Assembly: GCA_024694565.1 (NCBI GenBank) | Contig: JAILJR010000151.1 | Coordinates: forward strand, 1-64,000 | Reading direction: 5' to 3' | Length of the DNA stretch: 64,000 bases | Source: Butyrivibrio sp. | GTDB lineage: Bacteria; Bacillota; Clostridia; Lachnospirales; Lachnospiraceae | Shown: in pieces, positions 55,839 through 64,000 of the stretch | How the letters are laid out: every line of letters starts with the position of its first letter | Numbering within the stretch: the first letter of the stretch is position 1 | The notes under the pieces: generated by a model | The model's input: only the letters and a program-made list of their open reading frames with translations | Databases searched by the model: none | Told to the model about the DNA's origin: nothing | Made by a program: the position numbers and the translations under genes

Positions 55839-56444
55839 ATGCGCAGGCGTAAGAACAATCTTTACTACAATACCAATAAGAAGAAAAAGAGCTTTATCAC
55901 AAAAGAGCTGATTAGTGAGATCATTTCCTGGATCTCTATAACGGCGATTGCAATTGTTATCGCAATTGCACTTGTTACCGCATTTGGTATGCAGGTCAAG
56001 GTTATAGGTGATTCAATGGAGGAGACTTTAAATAATGGTCAGGGTATTTTGATAGACAGAGTTTTATCCCGTATAGCCAGTCCCAAGAAGGGTGATATAA
56101 TTGTCTTTTTGCCTAACGGAAACAAGAATTCCCATTACTATGTAAAGCGGATTGTAGCTACTTCAGGAGATACAGTTCAGATTATAGATGGCAGGCTTTA
56201 CCTGAATAATCAAAAGGTAGATGAGGGCAATGCATATGACACCATGCAGGATGCAGGAATTGCAGAAAATGCAATCAAGCTTTCCAGCGGTGAATACTTC
56301 GTTTTGGGAGACAACAGAAACAGCAGTGAGGACTCACGAAGTGCCAATATTGGAATTGTAAGGCAGAATATGATAGTCGGCAAGGCATGGTTCAAGCTGA
56401 AATCAGATAATGCATCAGGCGGCTTTATCATGAATGACTATTAA
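55839..56444 (+). CDS. lepB: Signal peptidase I, copy 1
   Basis: 201 residues. A basic N-terminus and one membrane helix (about 26-50) are followed by box B GDSMEETLNNG with the catalytic Ser, box D HYYVKRIVATSGD with the general-base Lys, and box E GDNRNSSEDSR. It cleaves signal peptides of secreted proteins on the outer membrane face. A second signal peptidase lies 0.9 kb downstream, on the other side of rbgA. Confidence 0.95.
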   Translation: MRRRKNNLYYNTNKKKKSFITKELISEIISWISITAIAIVIAIALVTAFGMQVKVIGDSMEETLNNGQGILIDRVLSRIASPKKGDIIVFLPNGNKNSHYYVKRIVATSGDTVQIIDGRLYLNNQKVDEGNAYDTMQDAGIAENAIKLSSGEYFVLGDNRNSSEDSRSANIGIVRQNMIVGKAWFKLKSDNASGGFIMNDY

Positions 56445-56459
56445 GAGGTCAATGGTTTT

Positions 56460-57332
56460 ATGAATTTACAGTGGTACCCCGGGCATATGACAAAGGCCCG
56501 ACGTATGATGCAGGAAAGCATCGGTCTTATAGACATTATCATTGAGATAACTGATGCCAGGATACCTGCATCCTCAAGAAATCCTGATATTGATGAGCTG
56601 GGCAGGAACAAATACAGACTGATCATACTTAACAAGGCAGATCTGGCAGATCCTTCCATAACCTCAATGTGGCGGAGCTTTTATGAAAAAGACAAGACCT
56701 TTGTTTTGGAAATGAACTCAAAGACCGGCAATGAAGCCGGGAGAGTTAAGGAAATCGTGCAAAAGGCCTGCAGCGAGAAAATTGAAAGGGATAAAAAGAA
56801 GGGCATAGTGGGCAGACCTATACGTGCAATGGTTGCAGGTATACCAAACGTGGGGAAATCCACCTTTATCAACAGGCTTGCAGGAAAGGCATCTGCAAAA
56901 ACCGGTAATAAGCCGGGAGTTACCAAGGGCAAGCAGTGGATAAGCCTTGGTAAGAACATGCAGCTTCTCGATACTCCGGGTATTCTCTGGCCTAAGTTTG
57001 AGGATGAAGAGGTAGGGTTAAACCTGGCGCTTGTTGGTTCTATGAATGATGAAAATCTCGACAGTGTTGAGCTTTCATGTGAACTTATAAAAAAGCTAAA
57101 GGACACTTATCCTGATGTTGTAAAAGAGAAGTATAATATAACTGATGAAGAAATTTCTGAGTTTCAAAATGAGCCCTATCAGACTCCACTAAGTGCGGTT
57201 TTGACAGCAATAGCAAGGAGCAGGAAGCTTTTAAAGCAGGGCGCAGAGCCTGATATCGACCGTGCAGCTTCACTTGTACTGGATGATTTCAGAAACGGAA
57301 GATTGGGAAAAATATCTTTAGAGAGGCCGTGA
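56460..57332 (+). CDS. rbgA: Ribosome biogenesis GTPase RbgA (YlqF)
   Basis: 290 residues, circularly permuted GTPase. G4 (LNKADLAD) precedes G1 GIPNVGKSTFINRLAGK and G3 DTPGILWPKF; the start QWYPGHMTKARRMM is the family signature with the catalytic His. It is needed for late 50S assembly. The C-terminal ANTAR-like helical domain is present. It begins 16 bases after lepB copy 1 and overlaps the region of the next start. Confidence 0.97.
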   Translation: MNLQWYPGHMTKARRMMQESIGLIDIIIEITDARIPASSRNPDIDELGRNKYRLIILNKADLADPSITSMWRSFYEKDKTFVLEMNSKTGNEAGRVKEIVQKACSEKIERDKKKGIVGRPIRAMVAGIPNVGKSTFINRLAGKASAKTGNKPGVTKGKQWISLGKNMQLLDTPGILWPKFEDEEVGLNLALVGSMNDENLDSVELSCELIKKLKDTYPDVVKEKYNITDEEISEFQNEPYQTPLSAVLTAIARSRKLLKQGAEPDIDRAASLVLDDFRNGRLGKISLERP

Positions 57333-57334
57333 AA

Positions 57335-57898
57335 ATGGAAAATAGTATTAAAGAGAAACAGGCAGCAAACAGCGCTATGAGGGAGATTTTAAGCACAGTT
57401 TTATACTTGCTGGCAGTTTTTGCGCTGACTTTTTTATTCATAACTTTTGTTGCGCAGAGAACTGAAGTGAGCGGTCAGTCCATGGAACCGACACTTCATG
57501 ACAAAGACTCGCTTCTTGTGGATAAGCTTTCGTACAGATTTTCAGATCCTAAGAGGTTTGATATAGTGATTTTTCCCTACCAGTATGGAGACGATCAGTA
57601 TTTCATAAAGAGAGTCATAGGGCTTCCGGGAGAGACTGTCAGAGTGGATTATGACGGCGTTATTTACATCAATGGTGAAATTCTGAAGGAGAACTACGGA
57701 GCAGAGGTCATCAAGGATCCCGGAAGGGCGGAGACAGAGGTTGAGCTCAAAGAGGGAGAATACTTTGTAATGGGGGACAACAGGAATCACAGTATGGACA
57801 GCCGTGATATCTCTGTTGGCAATATCAAGAAGAAAGATATCCTTGGTAAGGCATTTATCAGGATCTATCCTTTTTCCACTTTTGGGGGAATTAACTGA
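57335..57898 (+). CDS. lepB: Signal peptidase I, copy 2
   Basis: 187 residues. Membrane helix about 18-40, then SGQSMEPTLHDKDSLLVDKL with the catalytic Ser, QYFIKRVIGLPGE with the Lys and MGDNRNHSMDSRD. This copy is nearer the usual Firmicutes consensus than copy 1. I use the ATG at 57335, 8 bases after GAGAGG; a GTG at 57329 is also in frame. Ends on the rnhB start (TGATG). Confidence 0.95.
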   Translation: MENSIKEKQAANSAMREILSTVLYLLAVFALTFLFITFVAQRTEVSGQSMEPTLHDKDSLLVDKLSYRFSDPKRFDIVIFPYQYGDDQYFIKRVIGLPGETVRVDYDGVIYINGEILKENYGAEVIKDPGRAETEVELKEGEYFVMGDNRNHSMDSRDISVGNIKKKDILGKAFIRIYPFSTFGGIN

Positions 57899-58659
57899 TG
57901 AAGTCTTTGACAGAGATCAGAGCACTATTTAATACACTGGAAAGCGAACAGGAGCTGAATGCATTTATTGATGAATTTGGCTCAGACGGCCGTGTAGGAG
58001 TCGGCAGACTTACGGACAAGGCCCGCAAAAAAATTACGGATATAGATAAAGAAAAAGCCCGCACACATAATATGTACCATTATGAGAGAGAAAATATTGC
58101 TTTTTCTCCTCTGTGCGGCATTGATGAAGTCGGAAGAGGACCTCTTGCAGGTCCTGTCTATGCAGCTGCGGTCATTCTGCCGCAGCATAACGAACTGTTA
58201 TATCTTAATGATTCCAAGCAATTATCCGAAAAAAGAAGAGAAGAGCTTTATGATGTGATAATGGAAAAAGCAATTGCAGTGGGGATCGGTCATGTATCAC
58301 CCCAGCGGATTGACGAGATCAATATCCTGCAGGCGACCTATGAAGCTATGACAATGGCAGTAAAGAGCCTTATGGTTTCACCAAAGGCCCTTCTGATTGA
58401 TGCTGTTCACATTCCGCAGCTGGAGGAGATCAGACAGATTTCAATAGTAAAGGGAGATACAAAGAGTGCATCAATCGCTGCTGCCAGCATTATTGCCAAG
58501 GTGACAAGGGACAGGGTGATGAAGGACTTATCGGACAGATATCCGCAGTACAATTTTGCGTCAAATAAAGGCTATGGAAGTCAGGAACATATAGAAGCCA
58601 TAAAAAAATTCGGTTTGTGTGAGATTCACAGAAGATCTTTTACAGGGAACTTTGTATGA
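57898..58659 (+). CDS. rnhB: Ribonuclease HII
   Basis: 253 residues. An N-terminal extension (about 1-70) typical of Gram-positive RNase HII precedes the catalytic core: GIDEVGRGPLAGPVYAAAV, LNDSKQLSEKRRE and LIDAVHIP with the acidic metal ligands. It removes ribonucleotides and RNA primers from DNA. It is coupled to lepB copy 2 upstream and overlaps the next gene (ATGA). Confidence 0.96.
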   Translation: MKSLTEIRALFNTLESEQELNAFIDEFGSDGRVGVGRLTDKARKKITDIDKEKARTHNMYHYERENIAFSPLCGIDEVGRGPLAGPVYAAAVILPQHNELLYLNDSKQLSEKRREELYDVIMEKAIAVGIGHVSPQRIDEINILQATYEAMTMAVKSLMVSPKALLIDAVHIPQLEEIRQISIVKGDTKSASIAAASIIAKVTRDRVMKDLSDRYPQYNFASNKGYGSQEHIEAIKKFGLCEIHRRSFTGNFV

Positions 58660-60644
58660 GTTTTATCAGCAACATCGGACAATCCAATAAACAGCTGGTC
58701 ATTGACAGCGCAAACAGCCGCGGACAGAAGCCATCTGAAGGTAATCTGAACCTTAAGAGTGGAGAAACTATTCGTGGAACGGTAGTATCTGTCACTGATA
58801 CTGAGAATGGAAAGATAGCTAATATCAATGTCGGCGACAATGTAATCTCAGCGAAGCTTTCTGATGGTATGGGACTTCGTGAGGGGCAGACAATGAGCTT
58901 TGCTGTGAGAAACGGCGGAACCAGCAGCATAGCCATTACCCCGCTGTATGAAAACACAGCTGTCAGCACCAGTGCACTTAAAGCTCTGACAGCTGCAGGC
59001 ATCGAAGTAAACAATGACACTGTACAGATGGTAAAGGACATGATGGAGGCAGGCCTTCCGATTGGAAGGGATGCGCTTCTTGAGATGAACAGAAATCTCT
59101 CGTCGCATCCCAATGCTTCAATCTCAAACATGGTTGAGATGAAGAGTCTGGGCATTCCGGTAAATGACAACAATCTTGTTCAGTTTCAAAGCTATAAAAA
59201 CTACGAGCATCAGGTCACAAGTGCCATGGAGAACATCATGGATGAACTTCCGGAAGCCTTTAATGAACTGCTTTCATCGGGGGATGCCAGGGGAGCCTTG
59301 GATCTTTACGGATCTGTCCTCAAACTCTTTGGGGAGGAAGCATCACCTTTGACAAAGGATCTTACGTCTGGTGAGCAGGCACCTTCTTTAACTGCAGATG
59401 GTGAAGAAGCTGTTTTGGGACAGGATGGAGCTGTCAAAGGCTCACAGGAGCATCCTGCGTTAGAGAATTTTCCGCTTGAAGTAAAAACGGATGAGAAAAT
59501 GGCTGGCGGCAATACTTTGCAGACGGATGCAGCTGACGGGAATATCCTGCAAGAGTTCTCTGACGGAAAGGTGAAGACCACTGCAGCATCAGAAGATACC
59601 GGAACGAATACAGGGGCACAGACTGTATCCGGGGAAGTGACTGAAAGCAAATTGGTTATTGGCCAGGAGAATCTGAAGGGACAGAGCGAAAAAGCAGTAC
59701 AAAAAGATGGCTCTGTTTCGGACAAAACGGACAATATGGGTTATACAAGATCCTCAGACCTGCCTGCTGAACCGGGCAAGGATTTTGTGAACACCTTGAA
59801 GAGCCTTGGAATATCTGACAAGGCTATAGATAACTATAATCAGGCTATTAAACTGGCAATTGAATCAGGGAAGAATCCCGAATCAACTGAATTTGCAGAG
59901 CATGGGAAAAAGCTTGAGCTTGCCCAGAAGGAGCTTATGAAGGAGATGGCACATGCCTTTGAAGGCGCCGACCTTACTGACAGGGCTGAGAGTGAATCAT
60001 GGAAAAAGCTTTTTTCAGGTAATGATTACAATAAGCTGCTCAAGGACAATATATCATCCCAGTGGCTTTTAAAGCCCGGTGACGTAAAGGATAAGGAGAA
60101 TGTAGAGAATCTTTATCAGCGCCTCAATGCGCAGGTAAAGGGGCTTACAAATGCAATTAACGGTACACTTGGAGCAGAGTCAAAGCTATCTCAGGCTGCG
60201 AACAATCTACAGAACAATCTGGACTTCATGAATCAGCTGAACCAGATGTTCCAGTATGTACAGCTGCCGCTGCAGATGACAGGGCAGAATGCCCACGGTG
60301 ATCTCTATGTCTACAGAAATAAAAACAAGAGAATGAGTGACGACGGCTCAGTCAGCGCAGTTCTTCATCTGGACATGGAAAATCTGGGCCCATTGGATGT
60401 ATATGTAAAGATGAAGGAGACGAAGGTTAGCACCAATTTTTATGTGGCTGATGACAGCGTTATTGACCTTATAAATGACAATATTCATATCCTCAATGAG
60501 AGGCTTGAAAAAAGAGGATACAGCATGTCAGTCAGAATGATGCTTCATGATGATATGGATGGGCAGGATGCAGCGGTGGATGAGATGCTGGAAGTGAACA
60601 AAACACCTCTTTTATCGATTAATTCTTTTGACGCAAGAGCTTAG
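58656..60644 (+). CDS. FliK-like protein (flagellar hook-length-control C-terminal domain), YlqG position
   Basis: 662 residues. The N-terminal ~80 residues form a small beta domain (IRGTVVSVTDTENGKIANINVGDN shown in part: GTVVSVTDTENGKIANI). The middle (about 225-380) is low-complexity, rich in Gly, Glu, Asp, Thr and Lys. The C-terminal ~160 residues resemble the Flg_hook domain of FliK: YVQLPLQMTG, GDLYVYRN, VLHLDMENLGPLDVYVKMK. The layout matches FliK, but it stands beside rnhB as ylqG does in Bacillus, not in a flagellar operon. Followed by an FlhB-C-like gene, the natural partner of FliK. Function unknown. Confidence 0.8.
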   Translation: MSFISNIGQSNKQLVIDSANSRGQKPSEGNLNLKSGETIRGTVVSVTDTENGKIANINVGDNVISAKLSDGMGLREGQTMSFAVRNGGTSSIAITPLYENTAVSTSALKALTAAGIEVNNDTVQMVKDMMEAGLPIGRDALLEMNRNLSSHPNASISNMVEMKSLGIPVNDNNLVQFQSYKNYEHQVTSAMENIMDELPEAFNELLSSGDARGALDLYGSVLKLFGEEASPLTKDLTSGEQAPSLTADGEEAVLGQDGAVKGSQEHPALENFPLEVKTDEKMAGGNTLQTDAADGNILQEFSDGKVKTTAASEDTGTNTGAQTVSGEVTESKLVIGQENLKGQSEKAVQKDGSVSDKTDNMGYTRSSDLPAEPGKDFVNTLKSLGISDKAIDNYNQAIKLAIESGKNPESTEFAEHGKKLELAQKELMKEMAHAFEGADLTDRAESESWKKLFSGNDYNKLLKDNISSQWLLKPGDVKDKENVENLYQRLNAQVKGLTNAINGTLGAESKLSQAANNLQNNLDFMNQLNQMFQYVQLPLQMTGQNAHGDLYVYRNKNKRMSDDGSVSAVLHLDMENLGPLDVYVKMKETKVSTNFYVADDSVIDLINDNIHILNERLEKRGYSMSVRMMLHDDMDGQDAAVDEMLEVNKTPLLSINSFDARA

Positions 60645-60651
60645 GATACGG

Positions 60652-60948
60652 ATGCCGGATAAGAATGAGAAAAAAGTAAAAACCGCGGTGGCCCTTGGAT
60701 ACGATCCAAATGAGGATGGGGCACCTAAGGTCATAGCTTCAGGAAAGGGGGCCCTTGCCGAGAAGATCATAGAGCAGGCCAGGGAGAACAAGATTCCTGT
60801 TCACGAGGACAGCAAGCTTGCTGATACCTTGTCGCGCCTTGAAATAGGTGAGATGATCCCGCCGGAGCTATATGAAGTTGTAGCTGAGATTCTGGTTTTT
60901 GTCGATGCAATGGATAAGATAAAGGCCAAGGACAAGTCTCACCATTAG
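60652..60948 (+). CDS. Stand-alone FlhB/EscU C-terminal-domain-like protein (YlqH type)
   Basis: 98 residues. TAVALGYDPNEDGAPKVIASGKGALAEKI and ENKIPVHEDSKLADTLSRLEIGE (given in part: ALGYDPNEDGAPKV, PVHEDSKLADTL) match the cytoplasmic domain of FlhB after its autocleavage site. The NPTH cleavage motif itself and the membrane domain are absent. It starts 7 bases after the FliK-like gene. In flagella the FlhB C-domain and FliK together switch export substrate; here the role is unknown. Confidence 0.88.
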   Translation: MPDKNEKKVKTAVALGYDPNEDGAPKVIASGKGALAEKIIEQARENKIPVHEDSKLADTLSRLEIGEMIPPELYEVVAEILVFVDAMDKIKAKDKSHH

Positions 60949-60986
60949 GGACCTGAAGTATTAAAAAAGGTAAGGAATGAGTAAAA

Positions 60987-61352
60987 GTGAATAAGCGGAC
61001 AATTGGAGGCAATACCGAGTCTCTTGCCTGTGAGTATCTAAGATCTCAGGGGGCATCTGTTATTTCGTCAAATTACAGATGTCGTCAGGGAGAGGTTGAC
61101 ATTATAGCAAGAGACGGAGTATACTTGTGCTTTGTTGAAGTAAAATACAGAAATAATTATCGTTTTGGAGAGCCCCAAGAGGCAGTAGATCTCAAAAAAA
61201 GGAGACATATTTGCAAAGTCTCCGAATTCTATTTATATTCTAAGTGTAAATCTTTTGATATCCCCGTAAGATATGATGTTATAGCAATTTCCCGGAAAAA
61301 TGATGTTTTTACTTTTAAGTGGATAAAGAATGCCTTTGAGTATATTGAGTAA
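60987..61352 (+). CDS. yraN: UPF0102 family protein YraN (endonuclease-like fold)
   Basis: 121 residues with the family motifs NTESLACEYLRSQGA, NYRCRQGEVDIIARDG and LCFVEVKYRNN, an arrangement of Asp, Glu and Lys as in restriction-endonuclease-like folds. Commonly found beside rnhB. GTG start behind AAGGA. Biochemical function not established. Confidence 0.93.
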   Translation: MNKRTIGGNTESLACEYLRSQGASVISSNYRCRQGEVDIIARDGVYLCFVEVKYRNNYRFGEPQEAVDLKKRRHICKVSEFYLYSKCKSFDIPVRYDVIAISRKNDVFTFKWIKNAFEYIE

Positions 61353-61419
61353 ATCTGTTGGGATGGAGCGCCCAAGGCGCGGCGAGACGTAAGCGTACAT
61401 ATTCGCAACGACCGACCCG

Positions 61420-61541
61420 GGCAGGTAAAATATGCCGGTTAAAGAGGAGCTTCATACGGCTGACACCGTTATTTCGGGTGCCTGGAGAATACACTATAGA
61501 CTGAAGTAAGGCAGATAGAACATGCCGATAAAAGAGGAGGA
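61420..61541 (+). repeat. 90-bp-spaced direct repeat of the pgeF start region
   Basis: 61420-61450 and 61510-61540 share about 26 of 31 bases (GGCAGrTAxAAxATGCCG and AAAGAGGAG). The second copy provides the pgeF ribosome-binding site. In the first copy the position matching the pgeF ATG reads ATA. A GCGCC/GGCGC hairpin lies at 61368-61380. It looks like a partial tandem duplication of the translation-start region. Confidence 0.6.
61432..61509 (+). CDS. Possible 25-codon small ORF upstream of pgeF
   Basis: ATG at 61432 to TAA at 61507-61509, reading MPVKEELHTADTVIS and ending WRIHYRLK. The repeated unit has a second short frame starting MPIKEEEF at 61522, which runs out of frame over the pgeF start. 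The upstream ribosome-binding signal (GGGCAGG) is weak. It may be a by-product of the duplication and not a gene. Confidence 0.2.
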   Translation: MPVKEELHTADTVISGAWRIHYRLK

Positions 61542-61546
61542 ATTTC

Positions 61547-62413
61547 ATGAGCGAAATTAGGATTAAAAGATATGGCGGTGAAAAAACTATGGAACTCAGG
61601 GAGCACGAGGGGCTTAAGTACCTGGTTTTTCCGGAAATTGAGAAGCTGGGAATTGTGGATCATATGTTTAGTACAAGGCTCGGAGGTGTATCCAGAGGGT
61701 GCTATGCTGAATGTAACTTAAGCTATACCAGGGGAGACGTAAAAGAGGATGTTGATGAGAACTACAGGCGTGTGTCCAGGGCATTGGGGCATGATTATGA
61801 TCTTAATGACTTTGTGTGCTCCTTTCAGACTCACACCACGAATATAAGAGTGGTTACAGAACTGGACAGGGGCAAGGGACCGGCCAGAGTCCGGGATTAT
61901 ACCGACATAGACGGACTTATTACGAATGTGCGGGGGCTAATACTTGGTACCTTTCATGCGGACTGTCCACCTGTATACTTCATTGATCCTGTTCACAGAG
62001 CAATAGGACTCTCACATTCAGGCTGGAAGGGGACAATGGGGAAGATTTCAAAAAATACAATAGAGCAGATGAACCTAAACTATGGAACGAACGCGGAAGA
62101 CCTTATATGCGCGATTGGTCCTTCAATCTGCGGAGAATGCTATGAGATAGGCAGCGACGTAGCCGACAGGTTTGCAGCTGCATTTACACAAAGTGAGCTT
62201 GAAGATGAGCATATTCTTGTTCCTTATCCGAATGACAAGTACAGGCTCTATCTTTGGAACGCCATAAAGCTTACTTTGCTTCAGAGCGGCGTCAGAAAGG
62301 AAAATATTATAGTAACTGACATTTGCACAAGGTGCAATCCAAATCTTCTTTTTTCTCACAGAGTTCATCACGAGCAGAGAGGAAATCTGTGTGCATTTTT
62401 GTCTTTGAGATAA
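61547..62413 (+). CDS. pgeF: Peptidoglycan editing factor / multicopper-like purine nucleosidase family (YlmD, PgeF)
   Basis: 288 residues. Family motifs: FSTRLGGVSRG, CSFQTHTTNI, the metal-binding HADCPPVYF and GLSHSGWKGTMGKI, and IGPSICGECYEIG. Called laccase-like in older annotation; members have purine-nucleoside and oxidoreductase activities and, in E. coli, an effect on peptidoglycan composition. A strong AGAGGAGG ribosome-binding site fixes the start, though an ATG at 61589 is also in frame. Confidence 0.92.
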   Translation: MSEIRIKRYGGEKTMELREHEGLKYLVFPEIEKLGIVDHMFSTRLGGVSRGCYAECNLSYTRGDVKEDVDENYRRVSRALGHDYDLNDFVCSFQTHTTNIRVVTELDRGKGPARVRDYTDIDGLITNVRGLILGTFHADCPPVYFIDPVHRAIGLSHSGWKGTMGKISKNTIEQMNLNYGTNAEDLICAIGPSICGECYEIGSDVADRFAAAFTQSELEDEHILVPYPNDKYRLYLWNAIKLTLLQSGVRKENIIVTDICTRCNPNLLFSHRVHHEQRGNLCAFLSLR

Positions 62414-62437
62414 AAAAATAACGAAAAAAAGTTAATT

Positions 62438-62479
62438 TCTTAAGAAATCTTAAGAAATTTCGACGGTAAATCTTAAGAA
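62438..62479 (+). promoter_or_regulatory. Three TCTTAAGAA boxes before the response regulator gene
   Basis: TCTTAAGAA occurs at 62438-62446, 62448-62456 and 62471-62479, start-to-start 10 and 23 bases, i.e. on about the same helix face. OmpR/PhoB-type regulators bind direct repeats with such phasing, so these are likely autoregulatory operators. Each box is also nearly palindromic. Confidence 0.6.
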
Positions 62480-62512
62480 TTGTGTGTTTTAATTAATAAA
62501 AGTGAGGACGAT

Positions 62513-63208
62513 ATGGAGAATATTCTGGTTTGTGATGACGACAAGGAGATAGTTGATGCTATTGAGATCTACCTGGAACAGGAGGGATACAAGGTCTATA
62601 AGGCATATGATGGTGAGCAGGGGCTCTCTATCTTAAGGCGCAATGAGATTCATCTTGCCATTATTGATATCATGATGCCCGGGATAGACGGTATCCATCT
62701 GGTAAAGGAGCTCAGGTGTTTTTCTACAATTCCGGTGATCATTCTCTCTGCAAAGTCAGAGGATTCAGACAAGATTCTTGGTCTTAATATCGGAGCCGAT
62801 GACTATGTTACTAAGCCCTTTAATCCCCTTGAGCTGGTTGCGAGAGTTAAGTCCAACGTCAGGAGATATACTACGCTTGGAAAGGTTATCGAGAAGGAAA
62901 ATGTATATATCTCCGGAGGACTTATGATCGATGACAATGCCAAGATAGTTACGGTTTACGGCGAGACAATAAGACTTACTCCGATTGAGTACAAGATTCT
63001 TGCCTTCCTTGCGAAGAACAAGGGAAAGGTATATTCCATCGACCAGATTTACACAAACATCTGGGGGGATTATTCCGTCAGAACAGACAACACGATTGCA
63101 GTCCATATCAGGCACATAAGAGAAAAAATAGAAGTGGATCCGAGGGAGCCCAAGTATCTTAAGGTAGTCTGGGGAGTCGGATACAAGATTGAGGAAGACA
63201 GTAAATGA
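62513..63208 (+). CDS. OmpR/PhoB-family response regulator
   Basis: 231 residues. Receiver domain (about 1-120) with acidic VCDDDKEI, phospho-acceptor Asp in AIIDIMMPGIDG, LSAK and the switch Lys in DYVTKPFNPLEL. The winged-helix DNA-binding domain (about 135-231) has TPIEYKILAFLAKNKGKVYS and TIAVHIRHIREKIE. AGTGAGGA precedes the ATG at 62513. Overlaps the histidine kinase start (ATGA). Target genes unknown. Confidence 0.95.
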   Translation: MENILVCDDDKEIVDAIEIYLEQEGYKVYKAYDGEQGLSILRRNEIHLAIIDIMMPGIDGIHLVKELRCFSTIPVIILSAKSEDSDKILGLNIGADDYVTKPFNPLELVARVKSNVRRYTTLGKVIEKENVYISGGLMIDDNAKIVTVYGETIRLTPIEYKILAFLAKNKGKVYSIDQIYTNIWGDYSVRTDNTIAVHIRHIREKIEVDPREPKYLKVVWGVGYKIEEDSK

Positions 63209-64000
63209 AAAAAATATCGTTGGTTCAACACATTCTGGTAGCATTTATTGCACTTGTTGTTTCATTCTCCATAGCAGGGACAACAATAGTCATTCCCGGG
63301 GTAAGCGGCAATACCTCCTACAATCTCTATGAGTCGGACAGAAGCAGAAGCTATGAGGACTCATATCTTTTCAATAACATTCTGGGAAACAATCTCGCAG
63401 ATCTTTTGCGTCATGTTGCTATCAGGTCGCAGCTTGAGACTCAGGGACAGTATGATGACAGAAAGAAGATAGATGTAACAGCTTATGTAAACAGAGGAAC
63501 AACTCTGTCAGGTGACTATGTCACAGCAGTTTATTATCTGTCTGATCTTCTGAAATGGGCGCAAAACGGATTCAATTACGAGACAAAGAACTTCACACAG
63601 GCTGAAAGCGCCGACTATCTGAGTAAGGAGACTACATATACCCATCTTAAGAACAACTTGTACTCAGGAGGAATGAATTCTTATTTAAATTCCCAGATTG
63701 AAGGCAACAGTGTGACATTTAAGCTTGCAAGCCCGACAGAGCCATCCGGTGGTGAGCATACATTTCTTTTGTCAAGATATCAGACCGTAGATGGGAAGAA
63801 TATTGAAAACCTGGTTTCCAGCTGGGAAGAATACAGTGCACTCAGTTCTTCGGTTGTTGAGGCTGCGACGGATCTCTTTGACAACTATGAGGCTTATTCA
63901 GAGGCTGTTTCATATTACAGTTTTTCAAACAGCAATTTAAGATATTGCATCCTTCGCACTATAGGAGGAAAAACGGAGATCTTTACCAATATCAGTGAGC
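63205..64000 (+). CDS. Sensor histidine kinase, N-terminal part only
   Basis: 265 codons are visible before the right edge. A short basic start and a membrane helix (about 7-30, LVQHILVAFIALVVSFSIAG) lead into a long extracytoplasmic sensor region without Cys pairs and no recognised domain. The kinase domains lie outside the window, so the kinase call rests on its coupled start with the response regulator and its topology. Confidence 0.8.
   Translation, partial: MKKISLVQHILVAFIALVVSFSIAGTTIVIPGVSGNTSYNLYESDRSRSYEDSYLFNNILGNNLADLLRHVAIRSQLETQGQYDDRKKIDVTAYVNRGTTLSGDYVTAVYYLSDLLKWAQNGFNYETKNFTQAESADYLSKETTYTHLKNNLYSGGMNSYLNSQIEGNSVTFKLASPTEPSGGEHTFLLSRYQTVDGKNIENLVSSWEEYSALSSSVVEAATDLFDNYEAYSEAVSYYSFSNSNLRYCILRTIGGKTEIFTNISE

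Overview
The window looks like chromosome of an anaerobic Firmicute of the family Lachnospiraceae, most likely Butyrivibrio or a close relative. This is inferred from gene content, synteny and protein style; no 16S gene is present. Nearly all genes run on the + strand. Only the queuosine-salvage pair at the left edge and one AraC-type regulator are on the - strand. No rRNA, tRNA, CRISPR array, prophage or transposase gene is visible.

Layout. 1-1280: a queuosine-precursor transporter (yhhQ) and a truncated radical-SAM gene, behind a promoter, a preQ1-I-type riboswitch and an intrinsic terminator. 1280-10320: a membrane SpoIIE-type phosphatase, an RND/MMPL exporter and a ~1500-residue membrane-anchored GLUG-repeat protein. 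10326-16486: the F-type ATP synthase operon atpB-E-F-(H')A-G-D-C. It has no free-standing delta subunit; a delta-like C-terminal domain is fused to the N-terminus of alpha. 16494-20588: a lipoprotein, an acyltransferase and a short MetH. 20600-33750: branched-chain amino-acid genes (ilvB, two ilvN paralogues, ilvC, leuC, leuD, ilvE), with several structured leaders, interspersed with YfhO, a glycosyltransferase, Mrp and an AI-2E-family permease. 35029-61352: a version of the classical Firmicutes rpmF/plsX-acpP-rnc-smc-ftsY-ylxM-ffh-rpsP-khpA-trmD-rimM-rplS-lepB-rbgA-lepB-rnhB-(fliK-like)-(flhB-like)-yraN block. It is interrupted by ilvA plus a GH25 lysozyme, and by a nucleoside-salvage cluster (udp, BMP lipoprotein, ABC transporter, cdd). 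61547-64000: pgeF and a two-component system cut by the right edge.

How it works together. The ilv/leu/ilvA genes cover much of Ile/Val/Leu synthesis (ilvD, leuA and leuB are not in the window). The central block couples lipid initiation, RNA processing, chromosome condensation, the SRP pathway, ribosome maturation and signal peptidase. The nucleoside cluster imports nucleosides and breaks them down.

Main novelties: the delta-alpha ATP synthase fusion; two 206-bp near-identical palindromic MITE-like elements beside the altered parts of the conserved block; a second palindromic element family at 35305-35527; leaders of the ilv genes that I cannot assign to a known class; a bactofilin-like tail on the RND exporter; and a FliK/FlhB-C-like gene pair outside a flagellar operon.
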